Made by a program: the position numbers and the translations under genes
Origin: Flagellimonas algicola
GTDB lineage: Bacteria > Bacteroidota > Bacteroidia > Flavobacteriales > Flavobacteriaceae
NCBI RefSeq assembly: GCF_005937185.1
Contig: NZ_VCNI01000001.1
Coordinates: forward strand, 1,964,485 to 2,028,484
Reading direction: 5' to 3'
Length of the DNA stretch: 64,000 bases
Part shown: positions 1 to 8,999 of the stretch, in pieces
Layout: every line of letters starts with the position of its first letter
Numbering within the stretch: the stretch's first letter is position 1
The notes under the pieces: generated by a model
The model's database searches: none
What the model saw: the letters and a program-made list of their open reading frames with translations, nothing else
Told to the model about the DNA's origin: nothing

Positions 1-5
1 GACTT

Positions 6-854
6 CTAGAACTTAATATTGAGTTCTTCCTGCTTCTTTCCGCTGCTATCTGAATATTCAAGCAACCACTTATCTCCTTTTTTGAAAACCATACCACTTC
101 TGGTGTCATCATCTACCAAGTAAATATTGTCCACTGAGGTTTTGATCAGTTTAAGCACCACCTTGGGCGTACTATCCACCAATTGATATCCATTTTCCGT
201 GGGTTGGGCGTACAAAAGATTTTTTGCAGGAGCCTCGGCTTTTTCTACCTTTTTCATATTGGAAGCAACAGGTTCCATGCTTTTAAAACTCTGTTCCTCT
301 TGGGTGGCCACCTGCTCCACTACCCTAGGTGATGGTTTGGTAGGTTTCTCTTCAACCGTTTTAATATCGTTTTTAAAACTGACCGTAATAGGGGCCTCTT
401 TTTTCTCTTCTTTCGGTGCTTCCTTAGGAGTATAACTGTACATCATGGCTTGGATAGGAGCAAAAGCTTTACCCAAGGCTTCCCTATACGCTGAACGATA
501 CTCTTTAATCTTACTTCTCCCTTCTATTGTCCTATATACCTCATCCCCTTGGCAATCTTTGAGAACAAGTGAGGTTTTAGTGCTGAACATGTTTGATGAA
601 TCCTCCAATTCCACTAGGAGCCCCAGACAACGGTTGTTGGCCAGCTCTTCGGGTAAGCTGTCATCATATACAGCGGCAAAACCTTTTTGGGAAAATAGGT
701 ATTTGACGGTCGTACTGGTCTGGTGCCTATTTTCTTTGTTAAAGGCACTAAATTGTTTAGGTACTATAATGTATTTATAGTTGTCCAATTGGGCATTTAA
801 CGCACTCCCCATGCCAACGGCAAATGCCAATAAAAGTAATAGTCGAGATTTCAT
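6..854 (-). CDS. Secreted protein of unknown function
   Basis: I do not recognise this 282-residue protein. Residues 1-21 form a signal peptide ending at Ala before a Gln, so it is exported. A globular N-terminal part is followed by a Lys/Glu/Pro-rich linker (about residues 145-205) and a 60-residue C-terminal domain rich in beta strand. The start at 854 was chosen because it opens directly on the signal peptide; a start further upstream would add 27 unlikely residues. It lies 13 bases after the DUF5723 gene on the same strand and is probably co-transcribed with it, so an envelope role is likely but unproven. Confidence 0.75.
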   Translation of the reverse strand: MKSRLLLLLAFAVGMGSALNAQLDNYKYIIVPKQFSAFNKENRHQTSTTVKYLFSQKGFAAVYDDSLPEELANNRCLGLLVELEDSSNMFSTKTSLVLKDCQGDEVYRTIEGRSKIKEYRSAYREALGKAFAPIQAMMYSYTPKEAPKEEKKEAPITVSFKNDIKTVEEKPTKPSPRVVEQVATQEEQSFKSMEPVASNMKKVEKAEAPAKNLLYAQPTENGYQLVDSTPKVVLKLIKTSVDNIYLVDDDTRSGMVFKKGDKWLLEYSDSSGKKQEELNIKF

Positions 855-867
855 ATAGAACAGATAA

Positions 868-2313
868 TCAATTATCGTTCCAAGATATAATATTAAATCC
901 GAACTGTAAAGAAGCATAATGGCTATCCGCCACATTTCTGTAGGCCAAAAGATTGTCGCCCATAATATAGAAATTTACAGGGCCGGCCTGAAGATTCAAC
1001 CCCAATCCAATATTGCTCAATGAGTATTTATCCACGGTATATGTAGTTTTCAGCGCCAAGGTACGGCCTAGTCTTTTTTGATAAAAACCCGTTAGTGCGG
1101 CTTGTATTCCCCGGGGTCTTTTCATCATGAAAAGTTGGCCTCCCACACTATTTCGATACATATCATTGTTTTTTCCTTCTTCGCCGGTTACAGCACAACC
1201 GCAATCCCTATTATAAGTAGATTCGGCCTGACCGTAATCATACCGGATAGATCCATATAATTTTACCGGCCTAAAAGAAATGTAACCCGACTCATTTTCC
1301 TCATACGGAATGGCCTCTTCAATCTCATCCACCAAATCTTGCCAAAGGTCATTGTCAAGGTCATTAATATCCTCAGGTAAAAACACGGTCAGCCCCTCAT
1401 TGGTAGCACTTCCACTTACTTTATAGTTTAGAATGTCTTTGGAATTATAAATAAAACCCATATCCAAAATACTTCCAGTAATTGTGGTTTGGGGCGTAAG
1501 TTTATAGGTAAATCCAGCATCCAACCCCAATCCTAGATTACCTCCAAATAATATTCTTCTCCTTAAAAGATTTGTGATTGATGAAGAATCTTCTTCCAAA
1601 ACATCGGTGATTTCATCCACTCCTGCCGTTTGAAGTTGCATATCAACATCCAAGGAGGTTCTATAAATGTTATCCTGGCCCAGGGTAGTTGTGAAAGTTC
1701 CCCTATTCCCGATAGATTGAAATTGGAAAATGCCGGAATAGATTTTGGCCCTTGCCCCTACCGTAAGTGTATTGTTCAATTTTCTGTTTATTCCAAAATG
1801 GAACACACTCACCATTTCCCCCCTAAGGCTCAAATCCCCAAGATCAAAACTTCTCCCGATGTTATCTCCGCCATTGCCCTCAAAGGCAAGGATGGCCAAG
1901 TCTCGCGGCCAATACACAATCACATCCAATTCTTCGTACATTCCAAAGGAATAGTAATCATCTGGGCGATTTGGATTGCGAAACCCACCATTAAAGACTT
2001 CTATTTTGTTGTTGAAGCTAAAGTCGTCCCTTTTGCGCATCCCATCAATAACACGCTCCCGTATCTTGGTGGTAAAATCAATTCCGTCATTGGCAAAAAG
2101 ATCATTGACCGTAACCCCGCTGGAACCCGCTTGTAGATAGAAACCCGAAAGGGCCGGGATGCCAGCATGCCATTTTTCCGTGGTCTTCACCCCTGGATTG
2201 ATCATCAACGACTGGGGAATTTCATAGAAATCGTAAAGTATTTGTTTGTTTTGGGCACCCAATATACCTATCCCAAAACACATGGAAAAAACGAACGATG
2301 CCCCAAATCTCAT
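868..2313 (-). CDS. DUF5723 family outer-membrane beta-barrel protein
   Basis: The 481-residue protein has a short signal peptide (cleavage near residue 20, after LGA) and repeated amphipathic beta strands typical of a Bacteroidetes outer-membrane barrel. The N-terminal pattern (an LYDFYEIPQSLMINPG stretch, then a GFYLQAGSSG turn) matches the DUF5723 family, related in shape to PorP/SprF proteins. Function is not known. Its start codon overlaps the stop of the upstream lipoprotein gene (ATGA), showing translational coupling. It may be a porin-like or assembly protein; this is inference. Confidence 0.75.
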   Translation of the reverse strand: MRFGASFVFSMCFGIGILGAQNKQILYDFYEIPQSLMINPGVKTTEKWHAGIPALSGFYLQAGSSGVTVNDLFANDGIDFTTKIRERVIDGMRKRDDFSFNNKIEVFNGGFRNPNRPDDYYSFGMYEELDVIVYWPRDLAILAFEGNGGDNIGRSFDLGDLSLRGEMVSVFHFGINRKLNNTLTVGARAKIYSGIFQFQSIGNRGTFTTTLGQDNIYRTSLDVDMQLQTAGVDEITDVLEEDSSSITNLLRRRILFGGNLGLGLDAGFTYKLTPQTTITGSILDMGFIYNSKDILNYKVSGSATNEGLTVFLPEDINDLDNDLWQDLVDEIEEAIPYEENESGYISFRPVKLYGSIRYDYGQAESTYNRDCGCAVTGEEGKNNDMYRNSVGGQLFMMKRPRGIQAALTGFYQKRLGRTLALKTTYTVDKYSLSNIGLGLNLQAGPVNFYIMGDNLLAYRNVADSHYASLQFGFNIISWNDN

Positions 2314-2861
2314 AGTAACTCGAATCTAAATTCGGCGGCAGACCTAAGAATTACTTTGGGTTCTGATGCAGCTGAGGTACTTGAATTATCGCCCAAATTT
2401 TGTGCGGTCACCCTTAAACTGGAAGTATTTCTTAAAATGTCCAAGTTCTTTCCTCCAGGGCCATAGGCCACCCTTAAGGTTAATAAGGGCGCAGGTTCAG
2501 GTTCCACATCAAAAACCTCAACATCCAAAACGTTCCCGCCCTCATCCAAATATTCTATGGAAAAAGTCAAGGGTTTGCTAGTGGTGTTTTCGATTTCATA
2601 AAGAAGTGCCCCTTCCAACAGATTATCGGCGACAAATTGTTCGCTAAATGGATCAAAATTGAATGTATGGGAATAGAAAATTGGAGTAGCGGTTGCCAAG
2701 TTGATAAACTCCTCTGTAGACTCCAAATAAAATAAGCTGGAGGCAACGGTCGGTGTTACGTTAAGGTCATCAACTTGATTGAAATCCTGCTCTTCAGCAC
2801 AGGAGTAGGTGAACAACACGACCATGGTCGCCATTAGGCAGCGAAAAAGCAATCTTTTCAT
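2310..2861 (-). CDS. Putative lipoprotein
   Basis: This 183-residue protein begins with a lipoprotein signal peptide (MKRLLFRC... to the lipobox TYSC, with Cys about residue 21), so it should be lipid-anchored in the envelope. The rest is beta-rich with no motif I recognise. The start at 2861 puts the signal peptide at the N-terminus. It is coupled by a four-base overlap to the DUF5723 barrel gene downstream, suggesting the two work together. A 58-base gap separates it from the HAD gene upstream. Confidence 0.7.
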   Translation of the reverse strand: MKRLLFRCLMATMVVLFTYSCAEEQDFNQVDDLNVTPTVASSLFYLESTEEFINLATATPIFYSHTFNFDPFSEQFVADNLLEGALLYEIENTTSKPLTFSIEYLDEGGNVLDVEVFDVEPEPAPLLTLRVAYGPGGKNLDILRNTSSLRVTAQNLGDNSSTSAASEPKVILRSAAEFRFELL

Positions 2862-2919
2862 GGGATAAAAAGCAATTTTCTTATAGAACAACGGGGCCAT
2901 GCTGTACCCTACTATAACT

Positions 2920-3609
2920 CTATAAAATCCCTTTTATTTCACTCAGATTGTTAATCATTGGGCAAATCTTGTGGTTTGCCTCGTTATGAGCATTAAAATG
3001 AAGGGTTTGGAAACCAACTGCAATTGCCCCTTGAATATCAGCTTCCAAACTATCGCCCACCATCAAGGAATTTTCCGCGGAAACCTTAGCCCGATCCAAG
3101 GCCAAGTGGAATATTTGCGGATGCGGCTTTTTTACTCCGGCATCCTCCGAATTGATCACGTGCTCAAAATAACGATCAATGTTAGCTCCCTTTAGCTTTT
3201 TTTCTTGAATCTCCTGAAAACCATTGGTTATAATATGCAGATTGTATTTTGGTGACAGATATTCCAGCACCTCCACAGTATCTGGGAACAGATGGGTAAA
3301 AGTGGACAAATGTTGGATATATTCTTGGGCAAGTAAATCGATATGCCCATCGGAAATTTGGGCTCCTATGGCGTCAAATGTCTTTTTCAATCGCTGATAT
3401 CGTAGCTCGGCTTTGGTAATTCTATCTTCCCTATATAATTTCCAATAATCCAAATTGATTGGGACATAGACCTTTAAAAAAGAATCCAGGTTAACATGAA
3501 TTTCATTTTGATCTAGGATTTTCTCAAAAGTGAGGGCAGAATTCCTTTCAAAATCCCATAAGGTATGATCCAAATCAAAAAAAATGTCTGTAATATGGTT
3601 TTTAAACAT
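2920..3609 (-). CDS. yjjG: YjjG-type HAD hydrolase (pyrimidine nucleotidase family)
   Basis: A cytosolic HAD-superfamily phosphatase of 229 residues, the usual length for the YjjG branch that dephosphorylates non-canonical pyrimidine nucleotides. Motif I is DLDHTLWDF (residues 12-20) with the two catalytic Asp, motif II is the TN of IITNGF, motif III is the Lys of VKKPHP and motif IV is GDSLEAD. A helical cap lies between motifs I and II. The start overlaps the end of the upstream deacetylase-like gene by 8 bases. The HAD assignment is firm; the YjjG substrate is by family resemblance. Confidence 0.85.
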   Translation of the reverse strand: MFKNHITDIFFDLDHTLWDFERNSALTFEKILDQNEIHVNLDSFLKVYVPINLDYWKLYREDRITKAELRYQRLKKTFDAIGAQISDGHIDLLAQEYIQHLSTFTHLFPDTVEVLEYLSPKYNLHIITNGFQEIQEKKLKGANIDRYFEHVINSEDAGVKKPHPQIFHLALDRAKVSAENSLMVGDSLEADIQGAIAVGFQTLHFNAHNEANHKICPMINNLSEIKGIL

Positions 3610-4897
3610 AATACCGCCTTAGCAAGGATTGGTAGAGCTCCATCCAGTTTATTTTGTGATTGCCCCCAAGCAATTCGTTGGAAAAAACCATGATCAATCC
3701 TCCATTTACCTTACTGACCACGTTGTAAATCCCATCCATTTTCGAATAAACTTCTTCTTTGCTTTTGTATTGCTGAAGCGCATAGTCGTGCATCGCGAAG
3801 GGATGCACTTTGAGCGGTTGTCTTACCTCCATATTGATATCATAGAAGTAAAAAGGCGTGCACGTTCCAGCCCTAAATCCAATCTCGTGGGTGTATCCCA
3901 TGGAGAAATCATCTGTAAACTCGGTCTCTATCAAAGTTCTATAGGTCAATGGTACATTCACCCTATTGTACCTTAAACGGGAATAATTGATGGGCCTGTT
4001 GATTAGGTTGGATAACTGTTGTTTTTCCTCTTTGAGAACCGCTGTATTGGTAGAAGATAAAAAAGAGGTGCTCAGGGAAACAATGCTATAATCCGCTATG
4101 GATTTAATTAGGTAGCGGAACTTGTTGTTATTTGGGGAAATGTTCTTGTCGTGGGTGGAATATTTGGCAAACTGAAAGAAGAACATACTTTTTGTCGGGA
4201 ACTTTTTGTGAATGTCCACCAAAGCATAGAAATTGTCAAAAGGATCTTTCCTAAATCCCAAAAGCACAGAAAACCGCCGAAACATTTTGCGAATTCTAAA
4301 GGATCCCAAATCCATTAACAAGCCACCAAAGCTTCTGGCCAATCCCCTGTGGGCATAACTATGGGATGTGGTAACATTGACAATGGGTGTACAAGAATAG
4401 GTTTTACCTCCGTAAGACATATCAGGAAAACGTGCTTCAAGCAATTCCAGTAGTTGATAGGCCCATAGGTCTACAACGGGCAGCTCCAAAAATTTATGTT
4501 GAAAAGCAATACTTTCCTTGGCCGGAAATCTTCCGACACCGTCCTTCACATGCGGTAAATATTCCTCATATCGACTCAGAAGGAAAAAGCTGGCCGAAAA
4601 TATATCATAGGGAATTGCACTTTTCTCATCGGTGGCAAAAAAACAGGGAATTCCATTCCAGTCATTCACCTTTATCTCCAAATCGTTTATCCCTTGTTCA
4701 AACAAAAGATCATTGCTTCGGATAAAAAACTCATTTTGCAGGGGTTGTTTGGAATAGGTAAGTTTAGGCCCGGTATGCTTTATAAAGTCCTCCACTTTGG
4801 TTGTGAAAATGACCTCAATCCCCAAAATCTTCTCAAATAGTTGCTTTGCTGTATACGTTAGCCGGTTGGTTATTTTATGGGTAAATATCAATAGCAT
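3602..4897 (-). CDS. Polysaccharide-deacetylase-fold protein (DUF7033 N-domain), probably lacking metal ligands
   Basis: The 431-residue protein resembles the Bacteroidetes family with an N-terminal DUF7033 domain and a C-terminal NodB-like deacetylase fold. Shared landmarks are SRYEEYLPH, the RDPFDNFYAL block, YSTHDKNISP and the FRAGTCTPFYFYD motif near the C-terminus. Where active members have an Asp-containing VDVDxxY motif, this one reads NVTTSHSY, and the later GLHPSY motif reads SLSTSF, so the metal site looks lost. There is no signal peptide. It sits 13 bases after radC and overlaps the HAD gene. Family placement is good; enzymatic activity is doubtful. Confidence 0.7.
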   Translation of the reverse strand: MLLIFTHKITNRLTYTAKQLFEKILGIEVIFTTKVEDFIKHTGPKLTYSKQPLQNEFFIRSNDLLFEQGINDLEIKVNDWNGIPCFFATDEKSAIPYDIFSASFFLLSRYEEYLPHVKDGVGRFPAKESIAFQHKFLELPVVDLWAYQLLELLEARFPDMSYGGKTYSCTPIVNVTTSHSYAHRGLARSFGGLLMDLGSFRIRKMFRRFSVLLGFRKDPFDNFYALVDIHKKFPTKSMFFFQFAKYSTHDKNISPNNNKFRYLIKSIADYSIVSLSTSFLSSTNTAVLKEEKQQLSNLINRPINYSRLRYNRVNVPLTYRTLIETEFTDDFSMGYTHEIGFRAGTCTPFYFYDINMEVRQPLKVHPFAMHDYALQQYKSKEEVYSKMDGIYNVVSKVNGGLIMVFSNELLGGNHKINWMELYQSLLRRYYV

Positions 4898-4910
4898 TTA
4901 AACCGTTCAA

Positions 4911-5609
4911 TTAGAGCATACCTTTATCCGCAAAGCTGAGATATCCGTACTGGGTTAATATTAAATGATCCAAAATTTTGATATCCAAGGCTTCTGATGC
5001 CAATTTTAATTTTTGGGTTATATGTTTATCCGCTGCACTTGGTTTTAGGCCACCCGAAGGGTGGTTATGGGCCAAAATGATGGCTACGGCACCTAGTTCC
5101 AAAGCCTGTTTCAGCACCAATCTTACATCCACTAAAGTTCCAGTTATTCCTCCTTTGCTAAGTAAAGCCTTATGGATTACTTTATTTGAATTGTTCAGGT
5201 AAAGTATCCAAAATTCTTCATGCTCCAATTCTCCCATGACCGGATGCAAAATTTCAAAAGCATCCTGACTACTTTCTATTTTGGTGGTACTACACCTTTC
5301 TTCCCCACGCCTTCTCCTTCCCACTTCCAAAGCTGCAGCAATGGTCACTGCTTTTGCATCTCCAATGCCCTCAAACTGCTTCAACTGGTTGACGGAAAGT
5401 TTACCCAGTTCATTTAAATTATGGTTCACCGTTGCCAAAATTCTTTGGGATAGTCCAACTGCACTTTCCTTTCTACTTCCAGAACCAATTAAAATGGCAA
5501 TGAGTTCTGCATCTGATAGCACCGTGCGCCCTTTGTTCACCAATTTTTCCCTGGGTTTGTCATCTTCTGCCCAATGTTTTATGGAAAAAGAAGCTGTTTT
5601 TTCATGCAT
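4911..5609 (-). CDS. radC: RadC family JAB-domain protein
   Basis: A 232-residue RadC homologue. A helix-hairpin-helix-like segment (FEGIGDAKAVTIAAALEVG, about residues 79-97) precedes an MPN/JAMM metalloprotease-like domain whose HNHPSG motif is at 181-186 with Asp194 completing the zinc site. RadC proteins were named for DNA repair, but that role was later questioned; the biochemical function remains unsettled. It is the first gene of a minus-strand run leading into the deacetylase-like and HAD genes. Length and motifs are standard. Confidence 0.9.
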   Translation of the reverse strand: MHEKTASFSIKHWAEDDKPREKLVNKGRTVLSDAELIAILIGSGSRKESAVGLSQRILATVNHNLNELGKLSVNQLKQFEGIGDAKAVTIAAALEVGRRRRGEERCSTTKIESSQDAFEILHPVMGELEHEEFWILYLNNSNKVIHKALLSKGGITGTLVDVRLVLKQALELGAVAIILAHNHPSGGLKPSAADKHITQKLKLASEALDIKILDHLILTQYGYLSFADKGML

Positions 5610-5657
5610 AGCCTAAAGGTAGGGTAATAGTTCGTAAATTTATTTAAAGCTTGAGTA

Positions 5658-6107
5658 ATGAAATCACTATTTGATTCCCGTACTGCTGATGAGGTTATGG
5701 ACCGGATAGATCTACTTAACGAGTCTTCCAAAGGCCTATGGGGTAAGATGGAAGTTGGGCAGATGTTATACCACCGCCAATTTCCGTTGCGTTTGGCGCT
5801 AGGTAAATATAGGATGAAAAAGCCAAATTTCTTAATGAAATTTCTATTTCGAAGTTTTAAAAAAGGCATGTACGATGATAAGCTTTGGAAACCCAATCTT
5901 CCCACCGCAAAGGGTTTCAAAGTTTTGGAGGACAAGACCTTTGGAAATGAAAAAAAAGCCTTAATCGAATTTATAAAGGAGTTTCACAAGGAAAAAGATA
6001 AAAAGCAATGGGATCCACATCCTGCTTTTGGACATTTCACACGAGAACAATGGGGGCAAATGCAGTACAAACATTTAGACCACCATCTGAGACAATTTGG
6101 CGTTTAG
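5658..6107 (+). CDS. DUF1569 domain protein
   Basis: This 149-residue soluble protein matches the DUF1569 family, a DinB-like four-helix fold. The typical marks are the WGKMEVGQMLYH segment near residues 29-40, and a C-terminal HPAFGHFTREQWGQMQYKHLDHHLRQF block with spaced His residues that could bind a metal. Function is unknown. It stands alone between the divergent radC gene (49-base gap) and the convergent small gene downstream. Confidence 0.8.
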   Translation: MKSLFDSRTADEVMDRIDLLNESSKGLWGKMEVGQMLYHRQFPLRLALGKYRMKKPNFLMKFLFRSFKKGMYDDKLWKPNLPTAKGFKVLEDKTFGNEKKALIEFIKEFHKEKDKKQWDPHPAFGHFTREQWGQMQYKHLDHHLRQFGV

Positions 6108-6117
6108 ATCGGATTTT

Positions 6118-6303
6118 TTATAAGTCATCGTCCTCCTCTTGGATTTCTTGCTGCTCAACTTTTGCCCGAGAATCATTGATCAACCTTTCTTCTTCCAAAA
6201 CTACATTGGAAAGCCCAAGCATATAGGCAGAGAGAAAAATATAGGCTATGCGTCGTGCCCGTTTCAGTATTCTTTTGGATAGCTTAGTTTTGGACGATTC
6301 CAT
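6118..6303 (-). CDS. Small membrane-associated protein
   Basis: A 61-residue protein with a basic N-terminus, one hydrophobic segment (about residues 19-39) and an acidic Glu/Asp-rich tail ending EEDDDL. The ATG at 6303 is preferred; a TTG six codons upstream is also open. It follows mpl by 59 bases on the same strand, probably in the same transcript. The clear charge pattern suggests a real single-pass membrane protein, but no function can be given. Confidence 0.5.
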   Translation of the reverse strand: MESSKTKLSKRILKRARRIAYIFLSAYMLGLSNVVLEEERLINDSRAKVEQQEIQEEDDDL

Positions 6304-6362
6304 AGCCTTGGAAGACAACAACTATTCCATTGCCGCCTAAACTGACAAAATTACCCTATCTA

Positions 6363-7718
6363 CTAACTGAAATATTCTTTGACCTTTTCAAAATTGAGCC
6401 CACCGTAGTTCCCAGAACTCATGAGTAGCAAAGCGGTGTTATCAAAATCCGTGGCAAAAAGTTGGTCTTGAAAAGAATTTGGATCTGTAAAAACCTGGAC
6501 ATCATCCCTCTGAAAAGCATCGGCAATTTGATTGGAAGTCACCTCATCCAGTTGTTTGATCTTAACGGCCTTAGGGGAATAAAAAACCATGGCCACATCC
6601 GCAGCATCCAGAGCTCCCTTATATTCTTGAAGAAACTCCGCATTTAGGCTACTATAGGTATGGAGTTCCAAACAGGCAACCAATCTACGGTTTGGGTATT
6701 GCTCCTTTACCGCGTTGGTTGTCGCCTTTACTTTACTGGGAGAGTGCGCAAAATCTTTATAGGCAATTTTATCTTGTCCTTCCGCAATTTTCTCCATGCG
6801 CTTTGAAGCCCCTTTAAACGAAGCTATAGCTTCATAAAATTCAGCCTCATCCACCCCCATTTGTTGACAAATCCATTTGGCTCCGGCCAAATTATTCAAG
6901 TTGTGCTTCCCAAAAATCTCAACGGGCATATCACCTTCAGGGGTTTCCAAAAACGTAACTCCATCAACTACTTTGTGGTCAGGAGTATTGTACGGAAACT
7001 TTCGAATGGCATTCTCGGACGATTCCACCACTTTGGCAACCTCTAAATCTTCTTCATTGTAGGTAATGCTACCACCTCGTACAATGCAGTCAACAAAAAT
7101 CTGGAACTGCTCCACGTAATTGGCATACGTTGGAAAAACATTGATGTGATCCCAGGCAATACCACTCAAGAGGGCTATATTGGGTTGGTAAAGATGAAAT
7201 TTAGGCCGTCTATCTATTGGAGAGGAAAGGTATTCGTCACCTTCCAAAACGATAAAATCGTTGTCCTCGGTCAAGTGCACCATCCGTTCAAAACCCTCCA
7301 GTTGGGCACCCACCATATAATCTACATCAATGTCGTTGTAATTTAGCACATGGAGGATCATGGAGGTAATGGTGGTCTTTCCGTGACTGCCCCCTATGAC
7401 CACCCTGGTTTTATGCTTTGATTGTTCATATAAAAACTCGGGGTAAGAATATATTTTCAATCCCAATTCCTGTGCCTTGAGTAGCTCTGGGTTGTCAGCT
7501 TTGGCGTGCATTCCCAGTACCACAGCATCCAAATCATTATTCAATTTTTCCGGAAACCACCCAAATACCGCAGGCAATAATCCCTGAGCTTCCAATCTGC
7601 CCTTGGAAGGTTCAAAAATTACATCATCGCTACCTGTAATACTATAGCCTTTGTGGGCCAAAGCCAAAGCTAGATTGTGCATGGCACTACCGCCAATAGC
7701 TATAAAATGAATTTTCAT
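6363..7718 (-). CDS. mpl: UDP-N-acetylmuramate:L-Ala-gamma-D-Glu-meso-DAP ligase (Mpl)
   Basis: A 451-residue Mur ligase of the peptidoglycan-recycling type, which reattaches recovered murein tripeptide to UDP-MurNAc in the cytosol using ATP. The N-terminal Rossmann domain opens with IHFIAIGGSAM, the ATP P-loop GGSHGKTT is at residues 109-116, followed by LEGDEYLSS and the conserved GIAWDHINVFPTY. The DFAHSPSKV motif in the C-terminal region is typical of Mpl rather than MurC. A near-perfect Bacteroidetes promoter lies just upstream, giving a leader of about 12 bases. Confidence 0.93.
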   Translation of the reverse strand: MKIHFIAIGGSAMHNLALALAHKGYSITGSDDVIFEPSKGRLEAQGLLPAVFGWFPEKLNNDLDAVVLGMHAKADNPELLKAQELGLKIYSYPEFLYEQSKHKTRVVIGGSHGKTTITSMILHVLNYNDIDVDYMVGAQLEGFERMVHLTEDNDFIVLEGDEYLSSPIDRRPKFHLYQPNIALLSGIAWDHINVFPTYANYVEQFQIFVDCIVRGGSITYNEEDLEVAKVVESSENAIRKFPYNTPDHKVVDGVTFLETPEGDMPVEIFGKHNLNNLAGAKWICQQMGVDEAEFYEAIASFKGASKRMEKIAEGQDKIAYKDFAHSPSKVKATTNAVKEQYPNRRLVACLELHTYSSLNAEFLQEYKGALDAADVAMVFYSPKAVKIKQLDEVTSNQIADAFQRDDVQVFTDPNSFQDQLFATDFDNTALLLMSSGNYGGLNFEKVKEYFS

Positions 7719-7735
7719 TGCTGTGTTTTATCCAC

Positions 7736-7766
7736 CAAAAATAGACATTGACCCTGCCATTGCAAA
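7736..7766 (-). promoter_or_regulatory. Promoter of mpl
   Basis: On the minus strand the sequence TTTG is followed after exactly 19 bases by TATTTTTG, a full match to the Bacteroidetes sigma-factor pattern TTTG-N19-TAnnTTTG. Transcription would start near 7730, some 12 bases before the mpl ATG. Confidence 0.8.
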
Positions 7767-7814
7767 CAAACAATTCATCTTATTAATTTCTATCTTGTTG
7801 GAAAATTGAACATA

Positions 7815-8126
7815 ATGAACCTAGCTGATATTAGCACAAAAGAAATTATGCCTGGTTACCACGGAAAAATGGTGCATGGCGAAACCTTGACCTGGGCCTT
7901 CTGGGAGGTGGAAAAAGATGCGGTTGTGCCAGAACACCATCATATTCACGAACAGATCATGCATGTTCTGGAAGGCGAATTTGAGTTTAGCCTGGATGGT
8001 AAAACCCAAACCTATTTGCCAGGTGACGTTGTTGTTATCCCCTCCAATACCCCTCATGGTGGCAAAGCCCTTACTCCCTGCAGATTAATGGACGTTTTTA
8101 GCCCGGTTCGGGAAGAATATAGATAG
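7815..8126 (+). CDS. Cupin-domain protein
   Basis: A 103-residue single-domain cupin. Motif 1 is seen as PEHHHIHEQIMHVLEGEFEF and motif 2 as LPGDVVVIPSNTPHGG, giving His and Glu ligands for a divalent metal. Substrate is unknown; small cupins of this type range from sugar isomerases to binding proteins. An in-frame TTG at 7806 is possible, but the ATG at 7815 is preferred. The stop lies two bases before the SDR gene, so the two are an operon and may act on the same compound. Confidence 0.85.
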   Translation: MNLADISTKEIMPGYHGKMVHGETLTWAFWEVEKDAVVPEHHHIHEQIMHVLEGEFEFSLDGKTQTYLPGDVVVIPSNTPHGGKALTPCRLMDVFSPVREEYR

Positions 8127-8128
8127 TT

Positions 8129-8914
8129 ATGAAGATTTCTTTAGAAGGAAAGTCAGCCTTGGTAGGCGGTAGCAGTAAAGGAATTGGCGAAGCCATTGCC
8201 CGGCAATTGGCAGATAGTGGGGCCTGCGTTACCCTTATGGCAAGAAACAAGCCCAGAATGGAGGTCGTTATCCAAGAATTGGATACTTCCCTAGGGCAAA
8301 AACACCAATATCTTGTGGTTGATTTCTCTAATTTTGAGTCGTTCAAGGAAACAATTTCTTCTTTTATCCAGGCTAATCCCATAGATATTCTGGTCAACAA
8401 TACGCAAGGGCCAGTGGCTGGGGGCGCGTTAGAAAAAAATGTGGAAGATTATCAACAGGCTTTTGACCTCTTATTTAAATCAGTGGTTTATACCACCACG
8501 CTTGCATTGGAACAAATGCAAAGGCATCAATGGGGCAGAATTATCAATGTGGCCTCCATTTCGGTGAAGGAACCCCTAAATTATTTGGCTTTGTCCAACT
8601 CCATTAGAGCGGCGGTGGTTACCTGGGCCAAAAGTCTTGCTTTTGATGTTGCCAAGGATGGGATTACCGTCAATAATGTACTCACCGGTTATTTTGATAC
8701 AGACAGAATTGCCCAACTCAATGCCAAAAAAGCTGAAAAGCTTGGCGTAATGCCATCTGAAGTGCGGGCCAACATGGAAGATCAAGTGCCTGCAAAACGA
8801 ATTGGCAATCCTCAAGAGTTTGGTTTTTTGGCCACTTTTTTAGCTTCAGAGAAGGCGGCGTATATCAACGGCACCAACATTCCCATTGATGGTGGGTTAT
8901 TAAAGTCCCTCTAA
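8129..8914 (+). CDS. SDR family protein with atypical catalytic site
   Basis: A 261-residue short-chain dehydrogenase/reductase-fold protein. The nucleotide-binding motif is GGSSKGIG (about residues 13-20) and the NNAG position reads NNTQG. The catalytic YxxxK is absent: after VASISV the expected Tyr and Lys positions are Ser and Arg (LSNSIRAAV). This matches a BKR-like SDR subgroup known to lack the usual tetrad. The C-terminus carries a normal IPIDGG motif. It is translated two bases after the cupin gene. Substrate and activity are unknown. Confidence 0.85.
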   Translation: MKISLEGKSALVGGSSKGIGEAIARQLADSGACVTLMARNKPRMEVVIQELDTSLGQKHQYLVVDFSNFESFKETISSFIQANPIDILVNNTQGPVAGGALEKNVEDYQQAFDLLFKSVVYTTTLALEQMQRHQWGRIINVASISVKEPLNYLALSNSIRAAVVTWAKSLAFDVAKDGITVNNVLTGYFDTDRIAQLNAKKAEKLGVMPSEVRANMEDQVPAKRIGNPQEFGFLATFLASEKAAYINGTNIPIDGGLLKSL

Positions 8915-8999
8915 TCATATTTTAATTTTAACCCCTTTTATTTTAACATATTCGCAATTTTTAGCTATTTTTATTGCTTAACCAATAAAATTTAACTAA

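Noticed and set aside
1630..2136. Open frame of 168 codons on the plus strand
   Set aside because: It is antisense to the DUF5723 barrel gene, which has a signal peptide and coupled neighbours.
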